The notes under the pieces are model-generated. The model had not been told where the DNA came from and ran no database searches. It saw only the letters and a list, made by a program, of their open reading frames with translations. Below are positions 18,700 to 27,735 of a stretch of 64,000 nt of DNA, in pieces. A program made the position numbers and the translations under genes. How positions within the stretch are numbered: the first letter of the stretch is position 1; each line of letters starts with the position of its first letter. Origin of the DNA: Leptolyngbya sp. (GTDB lineage Bacteria; Cyanobacteriota; Cyanobacteriia; Phormidesmidales; Phormidesmidaceae); NCBI GenBank assembly GCA_003249105.1, contig QBLT01000003.1:1-64000 (forward strand), in the 5' to 3' direction.

Positions 18700-20132
18700 G
18701 GCGCTGGGGTGGGAGTGGCGGCTTGAACTTCGGCTAGTTTAGCGGCTCCAGCACTGCCCTCTCGGTAAAACAGGTTGTAGGTGTCGAAGGGAATGAGGCG
18801 ACCATCGGGGTGCACGATGTGAATGCACGATCGCTTCACCGATCGCACATCAAAGTTATAGGCATCGAGAAACTGCACAATCATAATGCGAAAGATATTC
18901 TCGTAGGTGATGCCGCTGGGTACGGGCACCTGGGGCAGGCAGCAGAGCAGTTGCTTTAGGGCATTAGCCGAGGATTGTGGAGAGTGGCTAGTAGAGAACA
19001 GCTCGAAGATTTTTTGTTTGAGCTGTGGGTCTTGCTCGTAGAGCACCGAGTTGGGCATCATTTCCACAAAGGTGGGCGTGGAGAACATGCCCGTCAGGGG
19101 AATCACCTGGCCCTTGACCTTGAGGGCGTAGGCCATAGCCAAGGAGTCGGGGTGGCAGGGCACGGGCAGAATATCCTGCGGCTTAAAGTGGGGGCTTTGG
19201 TTGAGAATGGCGCGGCGCACTTCGGTGAGGGTGTAGCGATCGCGCCCCGCCTCAAACCCCTCCAGTCTGCCCGCCGCCTGGATCGGCTGAAACGTGACAC
19301 CGCGCACGCACCGCTGGGCCAGGGCATAGTCGATAATTTTGCCAATTTCGTGGTCGTTGAGCCCTTTCTTGAGGGTGACCACCAGGGTGGTGGAGAGGTT
19401 GAGGTCGTTGAGGCGATCGATCGCTTGCTGTCGGGTGGCTCGCAGGTCGGCCCCTCGCAGCTCTCGCAGGGCTTTTTCTTCAAAGCTGTCGAATTGTAGG
19501 TAGATCTCGGTGCCGGTTTTGTATTGGGCGAGGCGATCGCAGAACTCCGCATCCTGGGCAATCCGCAACCCGTTGGTGTTGATCATCAAATGCTGAATCG
19601 GTCGGGCCTTGACCAGCTCCAGCACTTGAAAGAATTCAGGATGCAGGGTGGGTTCGCCGCCGCTGAGCTGCACCACCTGGGGGCTACCCTCGTTGGCTAC
19701 CACAGCGTCTAGCATGCGCTCGATCTCGGCCAGGGAGCGGTGGCGGCGGGGCTGACTAGCAGCGTTGTGCTCTTCGGTACCGGAGTCGGCGTAGCAGATG
19801 GGGCAGCTCAGGTTGCAGCGATCGGTCAGCTCAATTAGCGTCAGGCAGCTGTGCTGCTCGTGGTCAGGGCAGAGGCCGCAGTCGTAGGGGCAGCCGTGGC
19901 GAATCGGTGTGTTGAACTTGAGGGGCATATCCCCCGGTTTGATAAATGCCTGGGTTTGTCGATAATATTCTTCGTCATCAGCGATCAACACCTCTTCGTG
20001 CCCGTGGGTGGGGCAGTGCTTGATCAGATATACGCCCCCGTCTTGAAACACAATTTTGGCCTCGACTTTGCCCAAGCAGCGAGAGCACAGGCTGTTGGTG
20101 AGGGCATAGAACAGATAGGGGCGGGTGGGCAT
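18696..20132 (-). CDS. Radical SAM protein, MJ0619/Tes-like family
   Basis: CPYDCGLCPDHEQHSCLTLIELTDRCNLSCPICYADSG; QLSGGEPTLHPEF. Confidence 0.88.
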   Translation of the reverse strand: MPTRPYLFYALTNSLCSRCLGKVEAKIVFQDGGVYLIKHCPTHGHEEVLIADDEEYYRQTQAFIKPGDMPLKFNTPIRHGCPYDCGLCPDHEQHSCLTLIELTDRCNLSCPICYADSGTEEHNAASQPRRHRSLAEIERMLDAVVANEGSPQVVQLSGGEPTLHPEFFQVLELVKARPIQHLMINTNGLRIAQDAEFCDRLAQYKTGTEIYLQFDSFEEKALRELRGADLRATRQQAIDRLNDLNLSTTLVVTLKKGLNDHEIGKIIDYALAQRCVRGVTFQPIQAAGRLEGFEAGRDRYTLTEVRRAILNQSPHFKPQDILPVPCHPDSLAMAYALKVKGQVIPLTGMFSTPTFVEMMPNSVLYEQDPQLKQKIFELFSTSHSPQSSANALKQLLCCLPQVPVPSGITYENIFRIMIVQFLDAYNFDVRSVKRSCIHIVHPDGRLIPFDTYNLFYREGSAGAAKLAEVQAATPTPAP

Positions 20133-20204
20133 TAAATGACCAAGATGGGTGAAGGTAAGCTACTGCTGATTGAGCTTAATTGTGTCTAGTTCTACGGGTG
20201 TTTT

Positions 20205-20531
20205 TCAGGAACTGCCGATCTCAATCACATTCCCTGGAGCGAGGGTATCTAGGATGCTATGAACATCGGGTATCAGAGGCATCAAATCAGGAAGCCGGTT
20301 ACTACGTGCCACAAGCACAACAATAGCTACGCCAGCCTGTTGTAGGTTTTGCTGATAGCGCAAATTTTGATCGGTGGTGAGCAAAGTTGTGAACCCCTCT
20401 CGACTCATCAGTTGCAGCAATTCTCCATTCTTTTTGCCTGACCATCCCATCTCTACGACCGTATGGATGTCGCGATCCGCAAGTTCACGTTTTAGCGGTC
20501 GTGGAACACACTCATCTAGCAGGATTCGCAT
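20205..20531 (-). CDS. DUF5615 family PIN-like protein (toxin)
   Basis: MRILLDECVPRPLKREL…TTDQNLRYQQNL. Confidence 0.88.
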   Translation of the reverse strand: MRILLDECVPRPLKRELADRDIHTVVEMGWSGKKNGELLQLMSREGFTTLLTTDQNLRYQQNLQQAGVAIVVLVARSNRLPDLMPLIPDVHSILDTLAPGNVIEIGSS

Positions 20532-20751
20532 AGGCCATTAGCATTTCTTTGGCAAGTTCGAGAGTAGCGATCGCCTGGTCGTGCCCCACACTTGGAAAAT
20601 GATCTAAAAACTCATCGAGTGAATCACCTGCCTCTAAATAGTCGAGGAGTGTTTTCACCGGAACCCGTGTGCCAACGAATACAGGTGTGCCTCCTAAAAT
20701 TTCAGGGTCACTGTGAATAACAGGCGTGGTGGGTGTCATGGCATGCATCAA
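20512..20751 (-). CDS. DUF433 domain antitoxin
   Basis: IHSDPEILGGTPVFVGTRVPVKTLLDYLEAGDSLDEFLDHFP. Confidence 0.92.
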   Translation of the reverse strand: MMHAMTPTTPVIHSDPEILGGTPVFVGTRVPVKTLLDYLEAGDSLDEFLDHFPSVGHDQAIATLELAKEMLMAYANPAR

Positions 20752-20797
20752 ATGATGGTTTTACAACTGATGGTTTTACAACAGCCCAGAGCTTGAA

Positions 20798-21538
20798 CTA
20801 ATGGCTGAATAGCTCTCGGCGAGAAAGCTGGCGCAGCCCATAGACTATTCCCAGTAAACAAGCAAGCTGAATAAAGCTTAGCCCCAAGAGCGGCTGAAAG
20901 TCGGGTTTAAGAAAATCAACCACAAAGCGAAAGCCAAGGTAGCTGACCAGATAGAGCTGAAACAGCCTGCCGCTGGGGGGATTGCTTTGGCGATACCAGG
21001 CCAGAATCACTCCCAAAATAATCAAGAACCCCACCTCGTAGAGCTGAGTGGGATGGCGGGGCAGGCCATCGCCAAAGTTGATGCCCCAGGGTAGGGCGGT
21101 GACGGTGCCGTAGGTGCGATCGCTCAGCCCGGTCAAAAAGCAGCCCACCCGCCCGATCGCCGTCCCCACCAGCAGCGGCAACACAAAAGCATCGCCGGTC
21201 GATCGCGTTAGACCAATCCACTTTTTGGTAATTTCTACGCCGATTAGCCCGCCCAGCAGTGCCCCGACCACGGTTTTGCCCTGCAAGCCCAGCAGCAGCC
21301 ACGCTCGCCAATCGCTCCCCAACAGATCGATATGCTGAAGCAGCACGAGGAACTTTGCCCCCACCAGCGCGCCGATTAGCCCACCCACCACCACCGAGCT
21401 GCGCTGGCTTAAGGGGATAGCATCTTTGGTGACATTGCGGCGCAGCAGCCCCATGGCCACCCCATAGGCCACTACCTCAAACACAAAATGAGGGTGAAGC
21501 TTAAATGCCCCCACCCCCAAATAAACCGGAAACACCAT
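20798..21538 (-). CDS. Prolipoprotein diacylglyceryl transferase family protein
   Basis: GRVGCFLTGLSDRTYGTVTALPWGINFGDGLPRHPTQLYEV; multi-TM. Confidence 0.88.
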   Translation of the reverse strand: MVFPVYLGVGAFKLHPHFVFEVVAYGVAMGLLRRNVTKDAIPLSQRSSVVVGGLIGALVGAKFLVLLQHIDLLGSDWRAWLLLGLQGKTVVGALLGGLIGVEITKKWIGLTRSTGDAFVLPLLVGTAIGRVGCFLTGLSDRTYGTVTALPWGINFGDGLPRHPTQLYEVGFLIILGVILAWYRQSNPPSGRLFQLYLVSYLGFRFVVDFLKPDFQPLLGLSFIQLACLLGIVYGLRQLSRRELFSH

Positions 21539-21643
21539 AGATTGACGCGAGTAGCGAGTAGGTTGGGTGAAACGCAGTGTAACCCAAGAAAACTCCATTG
21601 CTGTTGGGTGCCGCTAGCGCTCTACCCAATCTACTCAAGGACT

Positions 21644-22846
21644 TTAGCCGCGCATTTTCTCAGACCAGACGCGGGTTGGCAGACCCCACACGTAGATAAA
21701 GCCCTCAGCGGCTTTGTGGTCAAAGGCATCGTCGGAGCTGTAGGTGGCTAGGGCATCGCTGTAGAGGGCCAGGTTAGACTCGCGGCCCACCACCCGGTTG
21801 GTGCCCTTAAACAGCTTCACCCGCACGGTACCGGTTACTCGCTCCTGGGTCTGCTGAATGAAGGCATCCAGCGCCAGCTTGAGAGGGCTATACCAGAGGC
21901 CGTTGTAGACCAGGCGGCTATAGGTTTCTTCGATGCCGCGCTTGTACTGGGTGACATCGGCGGTGAGAGTGAGGCTCTCCAGGTCACGGTGGGCGTCGAT
22001 TAGCACCAGCAGGGCGGGGGCTTCGTAAATTTCGCGCGACTTGATGCCCACCAGGCGGTTTTCAATCATGTCGATGCGGCCAACACCGTGGCGACCGGCG
22101 ATCGCATTCAGCTGCGTGATCAGCTCTACCGGGTTGAGGACTTCACCGTTGAGGCTGGTGGGCAAGCCCTTGGTAAAGCCGATGTCGATATATTCTGGCT
22201 CATTAGGGGTGTTTTCGATGGCCTCGGTCATCAAAAACACTTCTTCGAGGGGCTCGGTCATGGGGTTTTCGAGCGGCCCGGCCTCAATGCTGCGGCCCAG
22301 CAGGTTGCGATCGATGGAGTAGGGGCTAGATTTCTTTACCGGAAAGGCGAGGCCCATTTTTTCGCCGTAGGCAATGGTTTCTTCGCGGCCCATGCCCCAT
22401 TCGCGGGCGGGGGCCAGCACCTTGAGGTGGGGGTTGAGGGCGGCGATCGCCACGTCAAAGCGCACCTGGTCGTTGCCTTTGCCGGTGCAGCCGTGGGCGA
22501 CGGCGTCGGCTCCGTAGCGATCGGCGGCTTCGACCAATGCCTTGGCGATCAGCGGGCGGGCCAGGGCGGTGGAAAGGGGGTAGCGGTTTTCGTACAGGGC
22601 GTTGGCCTGAATGGCGGGGAAGGCGTAGTCGGTGATAAATTCTTCGGTCAGGTCGGCAACCAGGGATTCTTTGACCCCGGCGTTTAGCGCCTTGAGGCGA
22701 ATGGGCTCTAGCTCGTCGCCCTGGCCCAGATCCGCCGCTAGGGTAATCACCTCTTTAACGCCCCACTCATTCATCAGGTAGGGAATACAGACGGTGGTAT
22801 CGACGCCACCGGAATAGGCTAGAACAACTTTCTCTGCGCGACCCAT
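21644..22846 (-). CDS. argG: Argininosuccinate synthase
   Basis: [44 protein letters not shown]. Confidence 0.97.
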   Translation of the reverse strand: MGRAEKVVLAYSGGVDTTVCIPYLMNEWGVKEVITLAADLGQGDELEPIRLKALNAGVKESLVADLTEEFITDYAFPAIQANALYENRYPLSTALARPLIAKALVEAADRYGADAVAHGCTGKGNDQVRFDVAIAALNPHLKVLAPAREWGMGREETIAYGEKMGLAFPVKKSSPYSIDRNLLGRSIEAGPLENPMTEPLEEVFLMTEAIENTPNEPEYIDIGFTKGLPTSLNGEVLNPVELITQLNAIAGRHGVGRIDMIENRLVGIKSREIYEAPALLVLIDAHRDLESLTLTADVTQYKRGIEETYSRLVYNGLWYSPLKLALDAFIQQTQERVTGTVRVKLFKGTNRVVGRESNLALYSDALATYSSDDAFDHKAAEGFIYVWGLPTRVWSEKMRG

Positions 22847-23163
22847 GGGCAATTCCCTACTTTCGTTAGACGATTCGTTCAACAGTCGTCCTGAACGGAC
22901 GATTTACTCGATGCACCAAAGCCTGTGGTTCTGAATAGAACGGTGACGCTCTGGCCATGGCTATCTTATATGGAGTTGCCCGCCCTGCACTACGGCGATT
23001 TAGTAAGATCTGATGACATAGGGAGTAGGGCTTAGGACAACAGCGATCGCTGAAACGTCTTAACCGCCTCAACGTGATTGGCTCTATTGATGCAGCGCAG
23101 CAACAGCCGTAGTGATAACTGGGTCCTGCTGCCGCGCCACCCGACTTACAGGATACTGATGAT

Positions 23164-24426
23164 CTACAGATCTACTGGCTCATCCTCTATAGCTGGTGGC
23201 AGAGCGATTGGGGCAAAGGCTTTGGTGTCGTCTTGGTCAAGCTGGTGAGCAAGATCCGCTGCTTCTAGCCGTTCTAGAAATGGCAAAATCTCGCTAAAGC
23301 TGCGAAACCCAAGTTGTTCCAGGTCGTCAATGGTAATTGTTTCGTCAGAGATTGGCCCTCGCTGTTCTAAAAAGGCTCGAACTCGTTCTTCTTGAACGCT
23401 GAGGGCAGCACGTTCTCTCAGTTCTGGGGCAGCAGCTTTTAGCCCCTGGGCTAATACCTCTGAATCAATTACAGTGGCCTGCATATTAGCAGCGGTGTCA
23501 AGCACGGTATTGCCGAGCCGGTTAAACAGCCGGGGCTTGCCTAGCGATACTTCGCAGAAACGTTTGGCGGCTTCTGGGGTAAACGGCAGCACCGAGCGCG
23601 GATCATTGGGGTCAGTGCAGATGTTGTTGATGCGGGCGCTGTTGAGGTAATTGATCAGCATCTTGTAGGTTGTCGGCTGATCAAGTTCTTCGAGCGGAAG
23701 CTGTAGGTCAAACAGCCCTCGCTCACTGGTCAACAAATCGCCAGTGATACCCATAGGGTGCCCAGTGAGCATAAACCAGGCCCGCCCTTTCAGCATGCCC
23801 TGGGCATCGTGCATCATCTGTCGAACGGCGCTGGGGTTGCGCTTGTCTAAGTCGTCAATGGCAATGACAACACCCTGGGGATATTTTTCCTGGGCTCGCT
23901 CTAGCAGCGTATCTAGGCTCACGGTGGGGTATAGCGGCTTGGTAATGGGCAGATCCTTCTCCGCCATTTTTGCACCCATAACCAGGTTACCGCTCACTTC
24001 TGAGCTGCGCTCTTTGAGAATTTTGGCGGTTGGGATCCCCATTTGGTAAAGCTGCCGCTGGGCCCATTCGTCATCGGCCATTTCGCGGGCAACCGCAATT
24101 AAGGCTGTGGTGGCCAGGTCTAGATCAGCGGGTAGAGAAATGTAGGCGGTCAACATCTCCGGGCGCTTGCGGCGCAAAACAGACAGCACCTCTCGCAAAA
24201 AGGCGCTTTTGCCAATGCCAATGCGGCCATAGACCAAAACCCGTCGCCGCTCTCGACTTTGAAACAGGTTAAACACCCGTCGCAACTCATCTTCGCGCCC
24301 GGTGAAGATGTACTGTAGCGTTTCGCTTTCGAGGTCAGGCGGGCTTTCTGTAAACGGAATTTCGTGCAGGCCCAAGCCCTGCACATTGCTGGTTGACTGG
24401 TCGAAAATATCGTCGGCGGTAGTCAT
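23164..24426 (-). CDS. AAA ATPase (AAA_16-like)
   Basis: Walker A YGRIGIGKSAF; Walker B GVVIAIDDLDKRN; 4-bp overlap with the upstream TPR gene. Confidence 0.85.
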   Translation of the reverse strand: MTTADDIFDQSTSNVQGLGLHEIPFTESPPDLESETLQYIFTGREDELRRVFNLFQSRERRRVLVYGRIGIGKSAFLREVLSVLRRKRPEMLTAYISLPADLDLATTALIAVAREMADDEWAQRQLYQMGIPTAKILKERSSEVSGNLVMGAKMAEKDLPITKPLYPTVSLDTLLERAQEKYPQGVVIAIDDLDKRNPSAVRQMMHDAQGMLKGRAWFMLTGHPMGITGDLLTSERGLFDLQLPLEELDQPTTYKMLINYLNSARINNICTDPNDPRSVLPFTPEAAKRFCEVSLGKPRLFNRLGNTVLDTAANMQATVIDSEVLAQGLKAAAPELRERAALSVQEERVRAFLEQRGPISDETITIDDLEQLGFRSFSEILPFLERLEAADLAHQLDQDDTKAFAPIALPPAIEDEPVDL

Positions 24427-26195
24427 GCAGGCACCTCGCTCATCTGCTGCTCCGCCCGCTGAGCTGCCTGGTAAAGGTTATCCACTTCTCTTACCCTGTT
24501 TTGTCTGTCTAGCTGATGGTAAAGGTCGCGGGCTTGCTGTAGCTCGGCCATGCCTTTTTTGAAATACCCTTGGGAGGCCAAAACACTCCCTAACCCATGA
24601 CGACTTTGGGCAATGCCGGGCTGATCGTTCAGGTGCTCGTACAGGCGCAGGGCATCGCGGTAGTAGAGACGAGCATTATCCCAATCAGATAGGGTTTCGT
24701 GGGCGCGACCGGTTTGATATAACGCATTGGCATGGGCGAGTTGGTCATCCCCTTCGCTGAGCAGTCTGACGCTGTTGAGTAAGAGCTGTAGCCCTTCCTG
24801 CCACTGGCCTTCGCGTACTAGGCGGCTACCTAAGACAGATTGAGTAGTGGGTAGCGCCTGCCAAATTTTTTCGCGATCGTAGTGCTCTGGGCTAATGACA
24901 TCTAAGGCGGTTTTGTAAGCTTTGAGCGCGTCTTGTAGGTCGTTAGCCTTTTGGTTTAGCTCAAAGCGACGCGATAGCGCATTACCTAGTAGGTACTGAG
25001 AGTCAATGAAGTCTGGGCTACCGGGCACGGCGACTTCCAAAGCCTCTTTGAGCAGCGTAATGGCAGTATCTAAATCATCTGAATTATCTGTCGCTGAGGC
25101 TTGCTTGATTAGTGTCTCTGCCAGGCAACTCTGACTCTCAGCCCATTTAAACGGAAACGCATCTTGTGTGAAAACTTGTGCCGCTGCTTTGTGGAAATTA
25201 ATTGCTGTTTTTAGGTTATCGTTCTGCTCACCAAGAATGCGATCGCGGTAAGCATTGCCGAGGTTGTTTTGTAACATTGCCCATTGTTCTGGGAACGTAT
25301 CAACGGTATACACCTGGAGTGACAACTTATAAGTCACAATCGCCTGTTCTAGATTTTCGGCCCGGCTCCCTCGAATGCGATCACGATAAGCATTGCCGAG
25401 ATTATTTTGTGTCCCAGCCCATTTCTCTGGGAAAGCATCGCGGGTATAAACCTCAAGTGACAACTCATAAGCTGTAATAGCCCGTTCTAGATTTTCAGCC
25501 CTATCACCTCGAATGCGATCCCAATAAGCAATGCCGAGATTGTTCTGTGTCGTGGCCCAATTGTCTGGAAAAGAATCGCGAGTGCGAATTTTAAGCGACA
25601 ACTCGCAGGCCTCAATAGCCCGCTCTAAATTTTCAGCCCTATCACCCCGAATACGATCACGATACGCAATACCGAGATTATTCTGTGATCTTGCCCAATC
25701 CTCTGGAAAAGCATCACGGGTATAAACCTCAAGTGACAACTTATAGGCTGCAATAGCCCGCTCTAGGGTTTCGGCCCTATCACCTCGAATACGATTGCAA
25801 TAGGCAATACCGAGATTATTTTGTGACTTCGCCCAATCCTCTGGAAGAACCTCACGAGTAAACACTCTCAGTGCAACTTGATAAGCAGCAATACTTAACT
25901 CTAGATTTAATGCTCGATCGCCCAGCGGAAACTTCCAAACTGCGTTACCAAAATCTCCAAATAGCCATGCGACATTTTGTCTATCCCCCAAGTGACCATC
26001 TTCTAGAAGTTTAGGGAATACGTGGGGCAATGCCTCTAAAAGGTATTCGTCTAGCTTGGCTAAGTTTGCCTGTAAAAACTGTTCAACCTGCCATTCATCA
26101 CCCTCAGCTTTGGCGTAGCACTTGCCAAAGGCACGCATAAACTGGGTCGCATTGCGAGTGGGTAACGCTTTTGGCTGTCCAAATCCTTTTCCCAT
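24423..26195 (-). CDS. Tetratricopeptide-like repeat protein (46-aa repeats)
   Basis: Repeated NNLGIAYxxRIRGDRAENLERAIxAYxLSLEVYTRDAFPEDWARSQ units. Confidence 0.9.
   Translation of the reverse strand: MGKGFGQPKALPTRNATQFMRAFGKCYAKAEGDEWQVEQFLQANLAKLDEYLLEALPHVFPKLLEDGHLGDRQNVAWLFGDFGNAVWKFPLGDRALNLELSIAAYQVALRVFTREVLPEDWAKSQNNLGIAYCNRIRGDRAETLERAIAAYKLSLEVYTRDAFPEDWARSQNNLGIAYRDRIRGDRAENLERAIEACELSLKIRTRDSFPDNWATTQNNLGIAYWDRIRGDRAENLERAITAYELSLEVYTRDAFPEKWAGTQNNLGNAYRDRIRGSRAENLEQAIVTYKLSLQVYTVDTFPEQWAMLQNNLGNAYRDRILGEQNDNLKTAINFHKAAAQVFTQDAFPFKWAESQSCLAETLIKQASATDNSDDLDTAITLLKEALEVAVPGSPDFIDSQYLLGNALSRRFELNQKANDLQDALKAYKTALDVISPEHYDREKIWQALPTTQSVLGSRLVREGQWQEGLQLLLNSVRLLSEGDDQLAHANALYQTGRAHETLSDWDNARLYYRDALRLYEHLNDQPGIAQSRHGLGSVLASQGYFKKGMAELQQARDLYHQLDRQNRVREVDNLYQAAQRAEQQMSEVPA
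25200..25890 (-). repeat. Intragenic tandem repeat, 138-bp period (about 5 copies)
   Basis: '…TGCCGAGATTATTTTGTG'-type segment recurs near 25256, 25394, 25532, 25670, 25808. Confidence 0.85.
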
Positions 26196-26358
26196 AACAT
26201 CCTCTGCGCCAGCTTACACATCATCAGTGTCGTAAGTTCAATGGTAGTGCTATCTTTCTCAAATCACCCATTGCATCCCCAGCGCTTATGCAGCGGTGGC
26301 CAATTCGCTCAAGACACAGGGCTCCAGGTCATCTTTGAGAAATCTGAAATCACTTCCT

Positions 26359-26988
26359 TCAGTCCACATCACCGGCCACAATTTTCGCTAGCGCCTTCAT
26401 AATCCGTAGCGTCTGGGCTAGCCCTTCATCCTGATCCAAAATCAGCTCTTTCGAGCGGGCGTATTGCCGACCCGCTAGCTTTACAAACACAAAACTACTG
26501 CCATTCGTCACCAGCCCATACAGCGGTAGCGACAAGTCCGGGGCTGCCATCATGTAGCCCAACACCTGGGGAATCCCCACCTTGAGCGAAAACTCTGCCC
26601 GCTTCGACTCAATCACCAACACCCAAAGCTGGTCTTTTAGCACCAGTACATCGAGCCGTCCCCTCAGGGTCAGTTCATCGGCCAAGGCAGTGATTTCTAC
26701 CGTTTTCTCGGTGGTGACGTAAAACGGCGGCAAAAACAGCCCGGCTAAGTCGAGTAGGGGTGCGACCACAGCCAGCTTGACGGTATTTTCGAGTAGCGAT
26801 CGCCGCTCCAGGTTGGCATAGGCCGCTTCTACCCGTGCCAATCGTTCCAGTTCTGCAGAGCTGAGCGCAGGCAAATCGCCCTGCCACTCTGAGAAAAAAG
26901 AGCGATCGGCAACTTCCCGCAGCCCAAACTGCTGTTCTAGGTCATACAGTGTTAACTGCTCAATTGGTAATGTCTGCACCATGGCCAT
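26359..26988 (-). CDS. Type I restriction enzyme R-subunit N-terminal (HSDR_N)-like PD-(D/E)XK protein
   Basis: RGRLDVLVLKDQLWVLVIESKRAEFS (D…ExK) followed by a nuclease-fold-like C-terminus. Confidence 0.8.
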   Translation of the reverse strand: MAMVQTLPIEQLTLYDLEQQFGLREVADRSFFSEWQGDLPALSSAELERLARVEAAYANLERRSLLENTVKLAVVAPLLDLAGLFLPPFYVTTEKTVEITALADELTLRGRLDVLVLKDQLWVLVIESKRAEFSLKVGIPQVLGYMMAAPDLSLPLYGLVTNGSSFVFVKLAGRQYARSKELILDQDEGLAQTLRIMKALAKIVAGDVD

Positions 26989-27152
26989 ACCTCCTACCGC
27001 TATTGTGGCATTTGTGAGAGGCCCAAGTTCTCCTAAAAACCGGGTGCCTGTGAATTATCAAAAGCTGGTGTCATCCTAAGGAAAAGCACCTGGTCTCTAA
27101 GATCAGCGATCGCGCCTCAGCAGAATAAACACCTCCCCTCGCTCTGGCGTGA

Positions 27153-27635
27153 TTCGTACAGCGATCTGTCCCAGAATCGGCTGTTGCAGCACCACATTTT
27201 TTTGGTGTCAGGGCTGCATCCTTTAGAGTGAACCAGCAATGCTTTAGTGCGACAGCCCAACTTCCTATCGCGAGGCGGCAATGCTTTAGTGCGTTGGCCT
27301 GCCGGTCTTTGACCATCGCTCAACATTTGATTGTGGGGCGGCAACTTGTTAGATTGTGGCGCGACCATGCTGCTACGTTCGAGCAATCCTTTAAGTTGTC
27401 AATACACGATGCTTCTGTCATAGAGTGACTTCGAATAATCACCCGCTGCACCCTTACCGATTCAATACACAATGCTTCTGTCATAGGGCAACTTCGAATA
27501 GTCACCCGTTACATCCTTACTGGTTTAATGCACAGTGCCATTGTTATTGATACAAACCATGCCGTCATGCGCTGCATTACGATTGTTGCGCCCAAACTTG
27601 CTGCAACCCACTGCAACATTCATCCAGACCTAAGG
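27153..27635. repeat. Degenerate 21-bp-periodic tandem repeat region (about 23 units)
   Basis: Segments in 21-bp register: CAATGCTTTAGTGCGACAGCC, CAACTTCCTATCGCGAGGCGG, CAATGCTTTAGTGCGTTGGCC … CACGATGCTTCTGTCATAGAG … CACAATGCTTCTGTCATAGGG; includes a near-identical 63-bp duplication (27399-27461 / 27462-27524). Confidence 0.75.
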
Positions 27636-27735
27636 GCGTACGTGAGAGAGCAGGTGCACAGAAGTAAGTAGCTGATATACCCGCCGCTGCAATTTGCTGC
27701 CATGCTATGAGGGTTGTCGTCAACGCGGTTTTGCT

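Noticed and set aside
24423-26195. CRISPR array suggested by regular repeats at about 25.2-25.9 kb
   Set aside because: The 138-bp period is a coding TPR repeat in frame, with no short direct repeats and unique spacers, and no cas genes.
27228-27428. Short ORFs on both strands (27228-27428 +, 27117-27386 -, 27320-27505 -) in the 21-bp periodic region as real genes
   Set aside because: Both strands show heptad-like translations because of the 21-bp repeat; each is short and broken by stops, so coding status is undecided. Reported as a repeat instead.
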